A DNA stretch of 64,000 nucleotides from Halomonas sp. (GCF_011050415.1 NZ_DRFS01000034.1:1-64000), one strand, 5' to 3'. Shown: positions 53,347-63,297, numbered from the stretch's first letter. Program-made: numbers and translations. Notes: generated by a model not told the origin, from the sequence alone.

Positions 53347-54198
53347 ATGGCCGCCAGCTTAATGAATATGTTAGATAATTTAGAAGCGCGTCTTGAACGC
53401 ACACAAGCTGAGCTGCAAGCCCTGCGCGAAGAAAATCAGCGGCTAAAACAGCAGTTGGGAGATCAAGCCGCCCCGCTTGCTGACACCGAGAGTCAAGGCA
53501 CTGATGAAAGCACTGATGAAAATAAGCCTAACAATGAAATAGAAAGCCCAGCGGTTGAAGAAGCTCCTGCGGTTGAAGAAGCCCTGGCTATTGAAAAAAC
53601 GGCCCCGGTAGAAGCAGCTTCGCCAGCGCAAACGCCAGAACCTGAAGTGCCGGATAAAGCCGAAGTAACGCCAGAGATTAAGGCGAAAGAGCCCCCGCCT
53701 GCAGTAGCAAAATTACCTTCACCCAATGCGTTGCTAAACACTTGGTATGAACGCTACCCAAAAGCGTTCTTTAAGGGCCATACTAAGCCCCTGAAGATAG
53801 GGATTCATCAAGACCTTGCTGAACGAGAAGAGTGGCCGAATAAGCTGATTCGTAGGGCGCTAGCTAACTACGTAAATCTGCCTCGTTACATCAAAGCAGT
53901 TCGAGCGGGTGCAGAAAGAGTTGATTTGGATGGTCTTCCCGCAGGAAAAGTTGATAAAGAAGCTGCATCCCATGCGGCAGAAAAGCGCAGTGATCAGCAA
54001 GTGGCTGGGCAACCTATTCAAAATGACTCAGCCGCAAAAAAAACGGAACATAATAAGCAGCATAAAGCACAGGTTATGGTTAAGAAGCCCCGCACTGAAG
54101 GTGTGAAACAGCCAGAGCCGGAAAAGCGTGAACCACGCAAACAATTAAGCATGGAAGATAAATTAATTGGTCTTCAGCAGAAATTTAAAGGTCGCTGA
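53347..54198 (+). CDS. ProQ/FinO-domain RNA chaperone with long N-terminal extension
   Basis: A 283-aa protein. Residues 1-38 form a coiled coil (LDNLEARLERTQAELQALREEN), residues about 40-115 are an acidic Glu/Ala/Pro-rich linker, and about 118-205 is a ProQ/FinO domain (LLNTWYERYPKAFFKGHTKPLKIGIHQDL). The Lys/Gln-rich tail is probably disordered. ProQ/FinO proteins bind structured RNAs and sRNAs. The start at 53347 follows AAAGGAGAAGG; upstream in-frame starts lie inside folA. The coiled coil before the RNA-binding domain is unlike E. coli ProQ, where the FinO domain is N-terminal. Confidence 0.83.
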   Translation: MAASLMNMLDNLEARLERTQAELQALREENQRLKQQLGDQAAPLADTESQGTDESTDENKPNNEIESPAVEEAPAVEEALAIEKTAPVEAASPAQTPEPEVPDKAEVTPEIKAKEPPPAVAKLPSPNALLNTWYERYPKAFFKGHTKPLKIGIHQDLAEREEWPNKLIRRALANYVNLPRYIKAVRAGAERVDLDGLPAGKVDKEAASHAAEKRSDQQVAGQPIQNDSAAKKTEHNKQHKAQVMVKKPRTEGVKQPEPEKREPRKQLSMEDKLIGLQQKFKGR

Positions 54199-54264
54199 GA
54201 CCCAGTGATAGCGCATGGGTTCCATAAAAAAGCGCAAATAGTAAAGAAACACTGTTTTTTTCTA

Positions 54265-54291
54265 TTGCGTTCAATGGAATCCCAGTATAGA
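54265..54291 (+). promoter_or_regulatory. Weak candidate promoter of porin gene 1
   Basis: TTGCGT (54265-54270) and TATAGA (54286-54291) with a short 15-bp spacer. If used, the porin message would have a leader of about 165 nt, as is common for porins controlled by small RNAs. The rest of the 263-bp gap contains no gene. Confidence 0.25.
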
Positions 54292-54461
54292 GTTTGTGTT
54301 GCGAGCATTGGACTATAACAAGGCTTAGTTGAGGACATGCCGCATACCACCGGGAAAAACCGGCGGATGGCAGAAGAGCATGGCCCGCAAAAGCCACCTG
54401 CTGACTTACTAAAGTCGAGCAGCAACGATCGAAACAGTATACGAGTTAAGGAACTTACATC

Positions 54462-55559
54462 ATGAAAAAAACACTTTTAGCGACTGCTATCATCGGCGCC
54501 CTGGGTGCCTCTGCTGCAGCACAAGCAGCAACTGTATATGACCAAGACGGCACCAAGCTTGATATCTATGGTCGTATCGCTCTGGGTATCGCTGGTGGTG
54601 GCCCTGAGCGTAATGCCGATGGCCCGATCAACAACGATCCTGAGTTCGTGGACGTTTTCTCTCGCCTCGGCTTGCGTATGAGCCAAGCTATCACCACTGA
54701 TATGACGGCTTTTGGTCATCTTGAATGGCGTTTCCGTGCTGATGGCGGTGATAACCGTTTTGATGCTTTTCATGAAACGCGTCAAAGCTACATCGGTCTG
54801 CGAAGCGACCAGTACGGTACTATTCAAGCGGGTAACTTCGATAGCTTCTACAACCAGTTCGTTTCTAAACCATTTGACTGGCAGATCGACTCTGGCCTGG
54901 AATTTGCGGGTCACCCCAAACAGTCGCGCGGCGATTCTATCGGTTACTACACGCCTGAGCTAAACGGCTTCACTGCTGCATTGCAGGTTAAACACTACAG
55001 TGAGCGTGGCTTGCGCGAAGACCTCCCGGCTAGTGCTGGTGGCACATCTGAGCAAGGCGACGTAATTGCTGCGCAAGGTGGTGTGCGCTACCAAGATGGC
55101 CCTGTAACCGTTGGTCTGGGCTTTGTTGACGATGTTCAGCGTGGCGGCGGTAACGGCGAAATGCTATACGGCCTGATTGGTTCTTATGACTTCACTGACC
55201 AATTCACTGCTCGCTTAGGTTATGAAGGTCGTGAGCACAATGCTGACTTCAACAACGGCAATGCAAGTGCTGATAGCAACCGCGTAGGGTATGACACCGT
55301 AGGTGTGGGTGGTACTTTCACCACTGGTCCTTGGGCTTTCGCTCTTGATTACTACCACATCGATCGTGACGGTGGTTTCGACAGCAGCAATAGCTGGTCT
55401 GCCGGTAGTTACTACAAAGTTTCCAGCAACTTCGACGTGTTTGCTGAGCTTTATAATGGTGACATCCCACGTCTTAGCACTGATGAAAGCATCCGTGACA
55501 ACTGGGATAACCTGACCGACGACGTATACTGGCTGACAGGCGCTCGTTACCACTTCTAA
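54462..55559 (+). CDS. Gram-negative outer-membrane porin 1
   Basis: A 365-aa porin. The signal peptide is residues 1-23 (LLATAIIGALGASAAAQA, cut before ATVYDQDGT). The mature part shows alternating beta strands, KLDIYGRIALGIAGG at the start, SYIGLRSDQYGTIQAGN, and a terminal aromatic residue (RYHF) required for outer-membrane insertion. It probably forms a trimeric general diffusion pore for small anions or cations. A strong terminator follows. Its paralogue is 282 bp downstream. Confidence 0.92.
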   Translation: MKKTLLATAIIGALGASAAAQAATVYDQDGTKLDIYGRIALGIAGGGPERNADGPINNDPEFVDVFSRLGLRMSQAITTDMTAFGHLEWRFRADGGDNRFDAFHETRQSYIGLRSDQYGTIQAGNFDSFYNQFVSKPFDWQIDSGLEFAGHPKQSRGDSIGYYTPELNGFTAALQVKHYSERGLREDLPASAGGTSEQGDVIAAQGGVRYQDGPVTVGLGFVDDVQRGGGNGEMLYGLIGSYDFTDQFTARLGYEGREHNADFNNGNASADSNRVGYDTVGVGGTFTTGPWAFALDYYHIDRDGGFDSSNSWSAGSYYKVSSNFDVFAELYNGDIPRLSTDESIRDNWDNLTDDVYWLTGARYHF

Positions 55560-55611
55560 GCTTGGTTTAAACAACCATGCTTCAAGGGTAACTGCCTAGC
55601 AGAACCAATAG

Positions 55612-55640
55612 AACCGACCTCGAAAGAGGTCGGTTTTTTT
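55612..55640 (+). terminator. Intrinsic terminator of porin 1
   Basis: AACCGACCT (55612-55620) pairs with AGGTCGGTT (55627-55635) over a 6-nt loop, then a T run. Confidence 0.92.
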
Positions 55641-55841
55641 ATGGGTATACGATATGAAATTTTAAGCAAGCCACGAAAGGAAAAACTTAATCCTTTAGCA
55701 AAAAATAGTAATTAAGCACAAAGTTACTTTGCTTATTTAGTGTAATTATATAACATAACTTTTGATTGGCGCTTTTGATTGAGTTCAGGCTCCAAACAGC
55801 CATGTGTGTGTTATTAAAAGCAAAAAGTAAGGGATGCAATA

Positions 55842-56873
55842 ATGAGAAAAACGCTGTTAGTGACCGCTGTCACCAGCGCTTTATGGGCTTCAGCAGCTCA
55901 AGCTACTACGCTCTATAATCAAGACGGCACTCAGCTGGATATCTATGGCCGTATTTCCATGGGTATTGCAGGTGGTGGGCCAGAGTTTAATAGCGCGGGT
56001 AACGAAATTGATGACGGCATAGAGTTTGTCGATGTCTATTCACGCCTCGGGTTTCGAATGAGCCAAGCCGTAACATCTGATCTAACAGCTTTTGGACGTT
56101 TAGAATGGCGGTTTAGGGGTGATGAGCGTATTGCCTCTCAAGCTTTTGCCGAAACGCGCCAGAGCTACATTGGGCTAGAAAGTAAGCAATACGGTACCAT
56201 CCAGGCGGGCAATTTCGACAGCCTCTATTACCAGTTTGTTTCAGTACCTTTTGATGTTTACCTCGATCGGGGCCTACTGTTCAATTCTACCGGGTTACAG
56301 TCCCGTGGTGATTCCATTGGCTATTACACGCCTGAATTGCATGGGTTCACCTCTTTTATACAGCTCAAGCATTACAGTGAGCGTGGGCTTACTACGGCTG
56401 AGCAACGTAGCGAGGGTGACGTAGTTGCCGCTCAGGGTGGTGTGCGTTACCAGCAAGGTCCTTTTAAAGTGGGCTTGGGTGCGGTAGAAAACGTAGTCCG
56501 TGGCGGCGGGAATGGTGAAATGCTTTACGGCCTAATCGGTGCATACGATATAACCGATCAGTTCACCGCACGCTTTGGTGTAGAAACGCAAGATAACAGC
56601 GAGACCTATGGGGGAGGGTTCGACACCGTAGGGTTAGGTGGCACGTTCACGACAGGGCCCTGGGCCTTCACCGCGGATGTCTACAGCGTAGAAAGAGACA
56701 ATCAAGACAACAGCAATGCCTGGGCTGCAGGGGCTTACTATAAGGTTTCCAGTGCGTTTGACATATTCATAGAGCTAGCCGATGGCGATGCACCTACGGT
56801 AAGCCGTGACGTAACCCTAGGTGATCTCTCGGATAACGTCTATTGGTTAACAGGAGCGCGGTATCTTTTTTAA
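55842..56873 (+). CDS. Gram-negative outer-membrane porin 2 (paralogue)
   Basis: A 343-aa porin closely related to the preceding one. The two share the start MxKTLL-TA-, the segment LDIYGRI-GIAGGGPE, the SYIGLxSxQYGTIQAGNFDS block, LKHYSERGL, the GGNGEMLYGLIG stretch and the C-terminal NVYWLTGARY-F. The signal peptide is about residues 1-21. Differences concentrate in putative external loops. It has its own AT-rich promoter region and terminator, so the two porins can be expressed under different conditions. Confidence 0.92.
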   Translation: MRKTLLVTAVTSALWASAAQATTLYNQDGTQLDIYGRISMGIAGGGPEFNSAGNEIDDGIEFVDVYSRLGFRMSQAVTSDLTAFGRLEWRFRGDERIASQAFAETRQSYIGLESKQYGTIQAGNFDSLYYQFVSVPFDVYLDRGLLFNSTGLQSRGDSIGYYTPELHGFTSFIQLKHYSERGLTTAEQRSEGDVVAAQGGVRYQQGPFKVGLGAVENVVRGGGNGEMLYGLIGAYDITDQFTARFGVETQDNSETYGGGFDTVGLGGTFTTGPWAFTADVYSVERDNQDNSNAWAAGAYYKVSSAFDIFIELADGDAPTVSRDVTLGDLSDNVYWLTGARYLF

Positions 56874-56937
56874 AAAGTGATCACAGTTGAATGAATAAAA
56901 TGCCATTGATGAATTAAGAAAAACAGTGTTCGTTTAG

Positions 56938-56970
56938 AAGCGCTCTACCTCTGTGGTTAGAGCGTTTTTT
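56938..56970 (+). terminator. Intrinsic terminator of porin 2
   Basis: CGCTCTA (56941-56947) pairs with TAGAGCG (56958-56964), extended by CC/GG inside with one bulge, followed by six T residues. Confidence 0.85.
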
Positions 56971-56974
56971 GTGC

Positions 56975-57349
56975 GAAATACGTCACCCATGCCGGATCCA
57001 ATGAGGCGTTTTCACGCCTGTTCTGTTATGATTAGCAACAAAGCATGCTAGATGTGTGGCTCTACAGCATCAATAGTAAAGTATGAAAATAGACAGTTTG
57101 CTAAATAAAAAATGTAAATGTAGATGGCTTTTATTAAATAACTTTTATTGAACTGGCATTAATTGAAATAGTTCTTGTTGAATGATTTAAATATGTTTAG
57201 TTAAGAATTGGCTAAAAGTATATTGTTTAATCAAGGTAAATATGGAAGAAAGTGATTTTTGCTAGCTAATAAGTACTAGCTTGGCAGTAATGACTAGCTT
57301 ATCGATAACTGATTGCGATAGTGTTTCGCAAGTTAAATAACCGTGACTC
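56975..57349. other. AT-rich leader region of the polysaccharide cluster
   Basis: About 375 bp without a gene, markedly AT-rich from 57050 on compared with the rest of the window. It presumably contains the promoter of the downstream glycosyltransferase gene. I see no JUMPstart/ops element and no convincing terminator after the porin terminator. Confidence 0.4.
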
Positions 57350-58732
57350 ATGGATAGACGATCAATAGGAATTGTAGAGCGTTATCCGGCACAGCTTATA
57401 GTGCCGATAGTCGATGTGTTTGCCCTGGTTGTTGGCGGGATGCTAGCGCATAGTATTCGTTTTCAATCATTTTTGCTGCATGATAGATACTGGCTAGCGA
57501 TGACAGTAATGACCTTGTTAATTCTGCTGATTAACACGGTTCAAGGTGGCTATATACGTTGGAGAGTTAGTAAAATACCATCGCTTTTAATTAAATTAGG
57601 TATGGTTTGGTTAATAGTCGCTATAGTGGCAGCTTCACTTATATATTTCGCACATGCGGCGGATGGCTATTCGCGATTATGGGTAGGTTATACCCTGGTT
57701 ATTTCGTATGCTATAGCCGCTAGTGTAAGAGTCTTTGCGCAGTTACTTTTAAAATATGCGAGAAAACTTGGTAAAGCAAAGCGACCGGTGTTTTTAGTTG
57801 GTCCTTCTACTCAAGTTATTCATGTTGGAAGAGGGATGCGTGATGCACCTTTTGAAGGTTATTGCATTGCGGGTGTTGAGCGCTTACATGAAAAGCCAGA
57901 TGCTTTGTTTTATGAACGATTGGTTAGACGAGTTATCGAGTCAGGTGCAAGAGAGGTATGGATATGTGTGCCGCTAGAAATGGGGGCTCTTGTACGCTCA
58001 ATTTTTTACGAGCTTCGTTACCATACGGTAGAGGTTCGTTTTATTCCGGATTTTGAGGGTATGCAGCTGCTTAATCACCGTATGAGCGAGGTGGCTGGGC
58101 ACCTTGCGGTAGATCTCAGTGTATCGCCTTTGGATGGTGTTACACGGATTGTGAAACGTATGGAAGACCTAATCTTAGGTTCGATTATAAGTATCTTAAT
58201 ATTGCCATTATGTATTGCTATTGCCATTGCTGTAAAAGTAACGTCACCAGGCCCTGTGTTATTTAAACAGCACCGCACGGGTGCAAATGGTAGACTTTTT
58301 AAAGTTTATAAGTTTCGTACTATGTATGTGCATCAAGAGCCGGAAGGATGGGTGACCCAAGCAAGCCCTGGAGATGAAAGAATAACACCGTTAGGTGCCT
58401 TTCTTAGAAGAAGTTCTTTTGATGAATTGCCACAATTCTATAATGTTTTGCAAGGACGAATGTCAATCGTAGGGCCTCGCCCTCACGCGTTAGCGCACAA
58501 TGAATATTATAAAGATATTGTTGAGTCGTACATGAAACGCCATAAAGTAAAACCCGGAATTTCAGGCTGGGCTCAAGTAAATGGGCATAGAGGAGAAACC
58601 GACACGATTGAGAAAATGGAAAAAAGAGTCGCCTATGACTTGTGGTATATTGATAACTGGTCATTGATGTTGGATCTTAGGATTATATTTTTGACAGTCA
58701 TTAAAGGGTTTTTTAATAAAAACGCTTACTGA
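57350..58732 (+). CDS. Polyprenyl-phosphate glycosyl-1-phosphate transferase (polysaccharide priming enzyme)
   Basis: A 460-aa inner-membrane enzyme of the WbaP/WcaJ type. It transfers the first sugar-1-phosphate to undecaprenyl phosphate and starts exopolysaccharide or O-antigen repeat synthesis. Four to five N-terminal membrane segments (about 18-135), a central nucleotide-binding-like domain, one further segment (about 280-302) and the catalytic C-terminal domain follow (KQHRTGANGRLFKVYKFRTM, RSSFDELPQFYNVL, SIVGPRPH, KPGISGWAQVNGHRG). The coding sequence is AT-rich relative to the housekeeping genes, as is usual for laterally acquired surface loci. Confidence 0.92.
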   Translation: MDRRSIGIVERYPAQLIVPIVDVFALVVGGMLAHSIRFQSFLLHDRYWLAMTVMTLLILLINTVQGGYIRWRVSKIPSLLIKLGMVWLIVAIVAASLIYFAHAADGYSRLWVGYTLVISYAIAASVRVFAQLLLKYARKLGKAKRPVFLVGPSTQVIHVGRGMRDAPFEGYCIAGVERLHEKPDALFYERLVRRVIESGAREVWICVPLEMGALVRSIFYELRYHTVEVRFIPDFEGMQLLNHRMSEVAGHLAVDLSVSPLDGVTRIVKRMEDLILGSIISILILPLCIAIAIAVKVTSPGPVLFKQHRTGANGRLFKVYKFRTMYVHQEPEGWVTQASPGDERITPLGAFLRRSSFDELPQFYNVLQGRMSIVGPRPHALAHNEYYKDIVESYMKRHKVKPGISGWAQVNGHRGETDTIEKMEKRVAYDLWYIDNWSLMLDLRIIFLTVIKGFFNKNAY

Positions 58733-58764
58733 TATTAATGTTTATGATTTGGGTGCTCTGCTGA

Positions 58765-60051
58765 ATGACTGAAAATATTATTGGTAATCCGAGTAAAAAT
58801 GATTTTTTTAATATGTTAATGAGAAATTATGCATCTCTCTCTGTTTTTTTAATGGGGAGTATTGCGCTTGTTGTGCCAACGGGCTATTCAGTGGGGCCTC
58901 TGCTTTTACTGTTTGCAAGTACATGCTTACTGTTTAGAAAAGAGACAGTTAAATTAACGACTCAAGATATTTTGATTATTATAATTTTAGCCACTTATGC
59001 TCTCGTTGTGGGCGGCATGTCGTATATAGAAATTGGATCGAGAGGGCTAGATCGTCCCGTTAGATTTCTGCTCGCGATTCCAGTGCTACTGCTCATATTA
59101 CGTTATCCGCCTCATCTTGCTTGGCTCTGGAGTGGACTAGCGCTAGGAGCAGGCTTGGCAGGGGGGTGGGCGGCTTGGCAGAAATTCGTAGAAGGGGTGT
59201 GGCGCGCGGAAGGCTATACTCACGTTATCCAGTTTGGCAACTTGAGCATGCTGATGGGAGTGATCTGCTTCGCAGGTATTGGGTGGGCATTGTCTCAACC
59301 TCGTTTTAGATTTGCGTGGTGTTCACTCCTTGCGGTTGGTGGGCTAATGGGGATGCTAGCTTCGCTTCTATCTGGCAGTCGTGGCGGGTGGGTAGGGTTG
59401 CCGGTCGTCGCATTTGTGCTCTATAAAAGCTATGGACACAAGCTCTCAAAAAGCGTTAAGGCGCTGGTGATAGCGGGTTTGGTATTAGCAGGTTTGTCCC
59501 TTTACTCGATTCCTCAGACTGGCTTGCAAGACCGTTTCCAAGATGCTAAGAACGATATTTCCAGCTACTACTCGGACGAAAACCGTGATACCTCCTTGGG
59601 ATTGCGATTTGAGATGTGGCGAGGTGCAAGTCAGCTAATTATGGAACGGCCCATATTAGGCTGGGGTGAGGCGGGATACGCCGAAGCGATGATCGAGTTA
59701 GGTGAACAAGGTGAAATCACTTATCAATCTTCTCAGTTTGGCCATGCACATAATGAATTTATCGACGCATTAGCCAAACGCGGTTTGATGGGCTTGGCAG
59801 TGCTATTGGCGCTCTATTTTGTACCACTCCGATTATTTGCGTCTGGACTTAAGCACCAAAACCTTGAAACACGCTCATTGGCAGTAGCCGGAACGCTTCT
59901 CGCCGTAGGTTATATCGACTTTGGGCTGTCACAGGCATTCTTGGCACACAATAGCGGGGTTATGTTTTACGCTTTCTGGCTTAGCCTACTGTGGGGATGT
60001 TATCGAGTGCAATTGATACAACAACAAATCAGCGTTCAACCCCAGAATTGA
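58765..60051 (+). CDS. O-antigen ligase / polymerase family membrane protein
   Basis: A 428-aa protein with about eleven hydrophobic segments. The large periplasmic loop carries the Wzy_C-type pattern: SGSRGGWVGLP near residue 206, then RFEMWRGASQLIMERPILGWGEAGY and FGHAHNEFIDALAKRGL near 330. WaaL ligases and Wzy polymerases share this and cannot be separated by sequence alone. It follows the priming transferase by 32 bp. Its 3' end overlaps the convergent glycosyltransferase gene by 16 bp. Confidence 0.85.
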   Translation: MTENIIGNPSKNDFFNMLMRNYASLSVFLMGSIALVVPTGYSVGPLLLLFASTCLLFRKETVKLTTQDILIIIILATYALVVGGMSYIEIGSRGLDRPVRFLLAIPVLLLILRYPPHLAWLWSGLALGAGLAGGWAAWQKFVEGVWRAEGYTHVIQFGNLSMLMGVICFAGIGWALSQPRFRFAWCSLLAVGGLMGMLASLLSGSRGGWVGLPVVAFVLYKSYGHKLSKSVKALVIAGLVLAGLSLYSIPQTGLQDRFQDAKNDISSYYSDENRDTSLGLRFEMWRGASQLIMERPILGWGEAGYAEAMIELGEQGEITYQSSQFGHAHNEFIDALAKRGLMGLAVLLALYFVPLRLFASGLKHQNLETRSLAVAGTLLAVGYIDFGLSQAFLAHNSGVMFYAFWLSLLWGCYRVQLIQQQISVQPQN

Positions 60052-60950
60052 GAATGCATTGAAAGCCGCTTCTTAATCTGAATAGGCAGCTTCTTTTCAT
60101 AACGCCCCAGCCGATAACCCGCGTATTTTGCAAAAGTACGCAGTAGGGCGCTGGGGAGTGAAAGGGGAGCATGATTCAATAGGTAGCGCGCTTCAGAGCG
60201 AATGAAGCGCATACCTTCACCTTCCGCACTTCCCAGCCATTCTATTAACCACGCTTCCTGAGAGTGAAAAGCACCGATATCAAAATAGCGCTTAAATTCT
60301 TCGCGCATTGAATAATTATGCGAATGGTAAACACAGGCCTCAGCGTTATAGGCCAGCTTCCAGCCCTGCTTAAGCAGCCTTGCACCTGCCATCATATCTT
60401 CAGAAAGAATCACATGGCTTGGAAAACCACCGGCATCAATCAAAGCCTGCCTGCGGTAAGCCGCGAAAGAGTTAGAGAGGAATGCTGTTTTGATGCCTAG
60501 CGTTGGAACATCGGCCTGGCTGACCACTCGAGACTCGGCAGGGTAGTTGAATAAGCGAGCGTGGGCTGCTACCGCTGTTGCGTCTTGATGAGGCAATTGC
60601 CTGCCAAACGCCGCGCCAACGTTAGGATCTTCAAAACTTTGGCAGAGAATCGTCAGCGCTGCAGAGTCTAAGATGTAGGCATCCTGCGTCATAAAGATCA
60701 CCACATCACAGTCGCCCAGTTCATGTAGCAGCCTGTTTCGCGTGCCGCCATGATTAAACGTCTGACGATCAATGCTAATCACCTCTGCACCTGCATTGTG
60801 AGCCAGGGTGGCGGTGTCATCATCAGAGCATGAGTCAACCACCACCAAGCGCATAGTGGGCCCGAGCCCCGCAAGGGTGGTATCAAGCCAGCGCTGCCAC
60901 TGTGGGCCAGCGTTCAGCGTAGGCACGCAAACGGCAAAATTAAGTGCCAT
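60036..60950 (-). CDS. Glycosyltransferase family 2 (rhamnosyltransferase-like)
   Basis: A 304-aa cytoplasmic GT-A transferase. The nucleotide-sugar region VVVDSCSDDDTATLA is near residue 35, NHGGTRNRLL near residue 65 (typical of RfbF-like rhamnosyltransferases), and FMTQDAY supplies the metal-binding acidic residue near 92. An acceptor-binding stretch with LSEDMMAGARLL follows. It lies four bases downstream of the two-domain transferase gene on the same strand and forms an operon with it. Confidence 0.85.
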   Translation of the reverse strand: MALNFAVCVPTLNAGPQWQRWLDTTLAGLGPTMRLVVVDSCSDDDTATLAHNAGAEVISIDRQTFNHGGTRNRLLHELGDCDVVIFMTQDAYILDSAALTILCQSFEDPNVGAAFGRQLPHQDATAVAAHARLFNYPAESRVVSQADVPTLGIKTAFLSNSFAAYRRQALIDAGGFPSHVILSEDMMAGARLLKQGWKLAYNAEACVYHSHNYSMREEFKRYFDIGAFHSQEAWLIEWLGSAEGEGMRFIRSEARYLLNHAPLSLPSALLRTFAKYAGYRLGRYEKKLPIQIKKRLSMHSQFWG

Positions 60951-60953
60951 TAT

Positions 60954-63170
60954 TTAATTCCCGACTGAAGACTGGCTACGGATAAGAAGCTCTTCGTCAG
61001 TTGAATTTTTAACATCGTGATAGGCTTTATCGAGCGCCAGCTGTCTCTGCTGCTTCACAATTGGGTTAGCGGGAGTACGATAAAGAGACGTAGTCTTTTC
61101 TACTAATTTGAATGTGCTTTGGTAGGCGTAGCGGCGCCATAAATTCCAGTCTTCAAGCTGATCAAGCGTTTCATTAAATCCACCCAGCTCCAGGTAAAGT
61201 GCACGACGGAACATAATGGCCTGAATCGAAATAAAGTTTTCAGTTGCCAAGCGCTCATGACTAAATGCCAAGCGGTGCTGACCATGCAACTGATAAAGCA
61301 GCTCATTGATGTGCTTATTTTCCTTATCAATATCACACATCACATCCCAGGCAAGGCTGTAAACACCTGACAGGCGCTCTTCGCTTTCCAGTACGGTTCG
61401 TACTAATAACTCAATATGATCTGCGTAGATCAAGTCATCATCATCAAGGAACAGGCACCACTCACCGCTAGCTTTGGAAAGCCCCAAGTTGCCTGCAGCG
61501 CTGCGACCTAATTTATCCTGGGAGTAATAGTGCACCGGGAGTTCGCTGTTTTCAGCAAGAAGCTCAACCGTCTGCGCGCAATGCGTCCCACCATCTTCCA
61601 CCACGATCCACTCAATGGCGCGATAGGTTTGATTGAGAACGCTGATTCCCGCTTGGTTCAGTAACCAATCTCTACCCTGATAGGTGCGGGTGATAATAGA
61701 AACCACCGGCCTGGAGTCAAACGTCTCAACAGCCGTATCAGAAGGAACAAATGCTCCTTCGCGGGTCAATTCGTAATCCAGTCCTCGGAAGACACCAACC
61801 GAAAGGCTACCGGCCTTTTTGCGCTCGCGATTTAAGGCAGGTAGCTGGCGTAACAGTGCAGAGTACTCTTTCATTAATCGTTTGCGCGCGCCCTCGAAAG
61901 GCTGGGGGCGAGCAACGCTAGCGATAGCTAAACCAAGTGTCGCTAAGCGGGCAGGCACCGTGCCATAGCGCAACCGCAAATAGAGATTAGCGCGGGTGCT
62001 GCCGAGGTACTGGGCAGGCTTAACCTGGTGTGCCTCTTCATAGGTATAGTGAGCCACGGTCGCGTTAGGGCAATAGCGCAACCTGAAGCCTGCCTCACGA
62101 ATCCGGAATGAGAACTCAACGTCTTCGCCATACAGAAAAATACGCTCATCGTAGCCATTGATATGATTAAACGACGTGCGACGAATCAAAATACAGGCAT
62201 GAGAAGACCAATGGGTCTCCCAGGTAACGGGGTCATAATGCTTCGGATGTTCATAGGGGCGCTGCCTTAGCTCCCAGCAAGCAACATCGTCTTGATCCCT
62301 GGCCGCCAAAGTAACAACCCGCGAAATTGAATCTGGATCAAACTCAAGATCAGGGTTGGTGATTAACGCGTACTCACCTTGGCTATGGTTGATTGCCCAG
62401 TTATGGGCCGCACCGAAGCCTAAGTTGGGCCGCTGGTGTAACTGAAAATCAGCGAACGCATCGCCCATGGTAGAGCGTATAGCGGCAATTCGCTCAAGCG
62501 TGTCATCCGTAGAGCCATTATCCACAATCGCCACTTCAATGCGATCAAGCGGATATGCCTGAGAATGAATGCTATTAAATAAAGAAGTTAACCATTTACT
62601 ACTATTATAAGTAACTAGCGATATAGTAATTAAAGGTAAAACAGTGCCATGGGGCAGCGGCGTGCTAGATGCTTGCGCTAAACCTCCATACTGAATAAGT
62701 AGCGGCTCATCTAAGTTGCGTTTTTCAGCCAGTTTATTTAAAAGCCGCAGATTATGAGGTTCGTTAAAGCGAGCTTCAAAGCGCTTCAATATATCAGCCA
62801 ACGGGCGTAGCACTGATTTTACCGGTGCAGGTAGCCTGCGCGCCGCAGAGCGGGCACGGTAATAGCCATGGCGTAATGAAATACGTGAATGGCCAGCACC
62901 TTTACGCAGGCTTGCCGAAGCGTGCCAACGAGCATGGCGGCTCACATAAATAGCGCGCCGCAAAGGGTTGGTAACTCGCCAAGAGCGAGATGACTCGATG
63001 GCGCTCAGTTGCTCACGCAAGTGCGCATTTTCCTGGCGCAAATGGGCGATTTCATCCGACATATCCTGGGCGTCTTGGGGGCTGGAAGCCTCATTAGGCA
63101 AGCGTCCATGCATACTGTTATGGCTTAAGTTGCGATCTTCCAATGTTCGTCCTGAAATAGCAGTAATCAA
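60954..63170 (-). CDS. Large protein with two family-2 glycosyltransferase domains
   Basis: A 738-aa protein. Residues about 38-65 form a coiled coil ending in SSRSWRVTNPLRRA, a linker seen ahead of GT domains in surface-polysaccharide enzymes. GT2 domain 1 spans about 178-430 (ITISLVTYNSSKWL, VDNGSTDDTL, FLYGEDVEFSFR). GT2 domain 2 spans about 490-710 (VSIITRTYQGRDWL, VVEDGG, LFLDDDDL). Two domains suggest it adds two successive sugars. The start is uncertain: ATG 63170, or the ATG at 63113 (HGRLPN). It is divergent from the ABC permease gene. Confidence 0.85.
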   Translation of the reverse strand: MITAISGRTLEDRNLSHNSMHGRLPNEASSPQDAQDMSDEIAHLRQENAHLREQLSAIESSRSWRVTNPLRRAIYVSRHARWHASASLRKGAGHSRISLRHGYYRARSAARRLPAPVKSVLRPLADILKRFEARFNEPHNLRLLNKLAEKRNLDEPLLIQYGGLAQASSTPLPHGTVLPLITISLVTYNSSKWLTSLFNSIHSQAYPLDRIEVAIVDNGSTDDTLERIAAIRSTMGDAFADFQLHQRPNLGFGAAHNWAINHSQGEYALITNPDLEFDPDSISRVVTLAARDQDDVACWELRQRPYEHPKHYDPVTWETHWSSHACILIRRTSFNHINGYDERIFLYGEDVEFSFRIREAGFRLRYCPNATVAHYTYEEAHQVKPAQYLGSTRANLYLRLRYGTVPARLATLGLAIASVARPQPFEGARKRLMKEYSALLRQLPALNRERKKAGSLSVGVFRGLDYELTREGAFVPSDTAVETFDSRPVVSIITRTYQGRDWLLNQAGISVLNQTYRAIEWIVVEDGGTHCAQTVELLAENSELPVHYYSQDKLGRSAAGNLGLSKASGEWCLFLDDDDLIYADHIELLVRTVLESEERLSGVYSLAWDVMCDIDKENKHINELLYQLHGQHRLAFSHERLATENFISIQAIMFRRALYLELGGFNETLDQLEDWNLWRRYAYQSTFKLVEKTTSLYRTPANPIVKQQRQLALDKAYHDVKNSTDEELLIRSQSSVGN

Positions 63171-63297
63171 GTAAAAGAGAATCGGTTCATGATAGTCGAT
63201 CTACTATCTAAGGTCGACGCGCATTTCTTCGCGTTGTTAGAGGCACACGCGTAACGTAGAATGAGCGGCTAATTCTAGCCACCAATGGACGGAAGCC

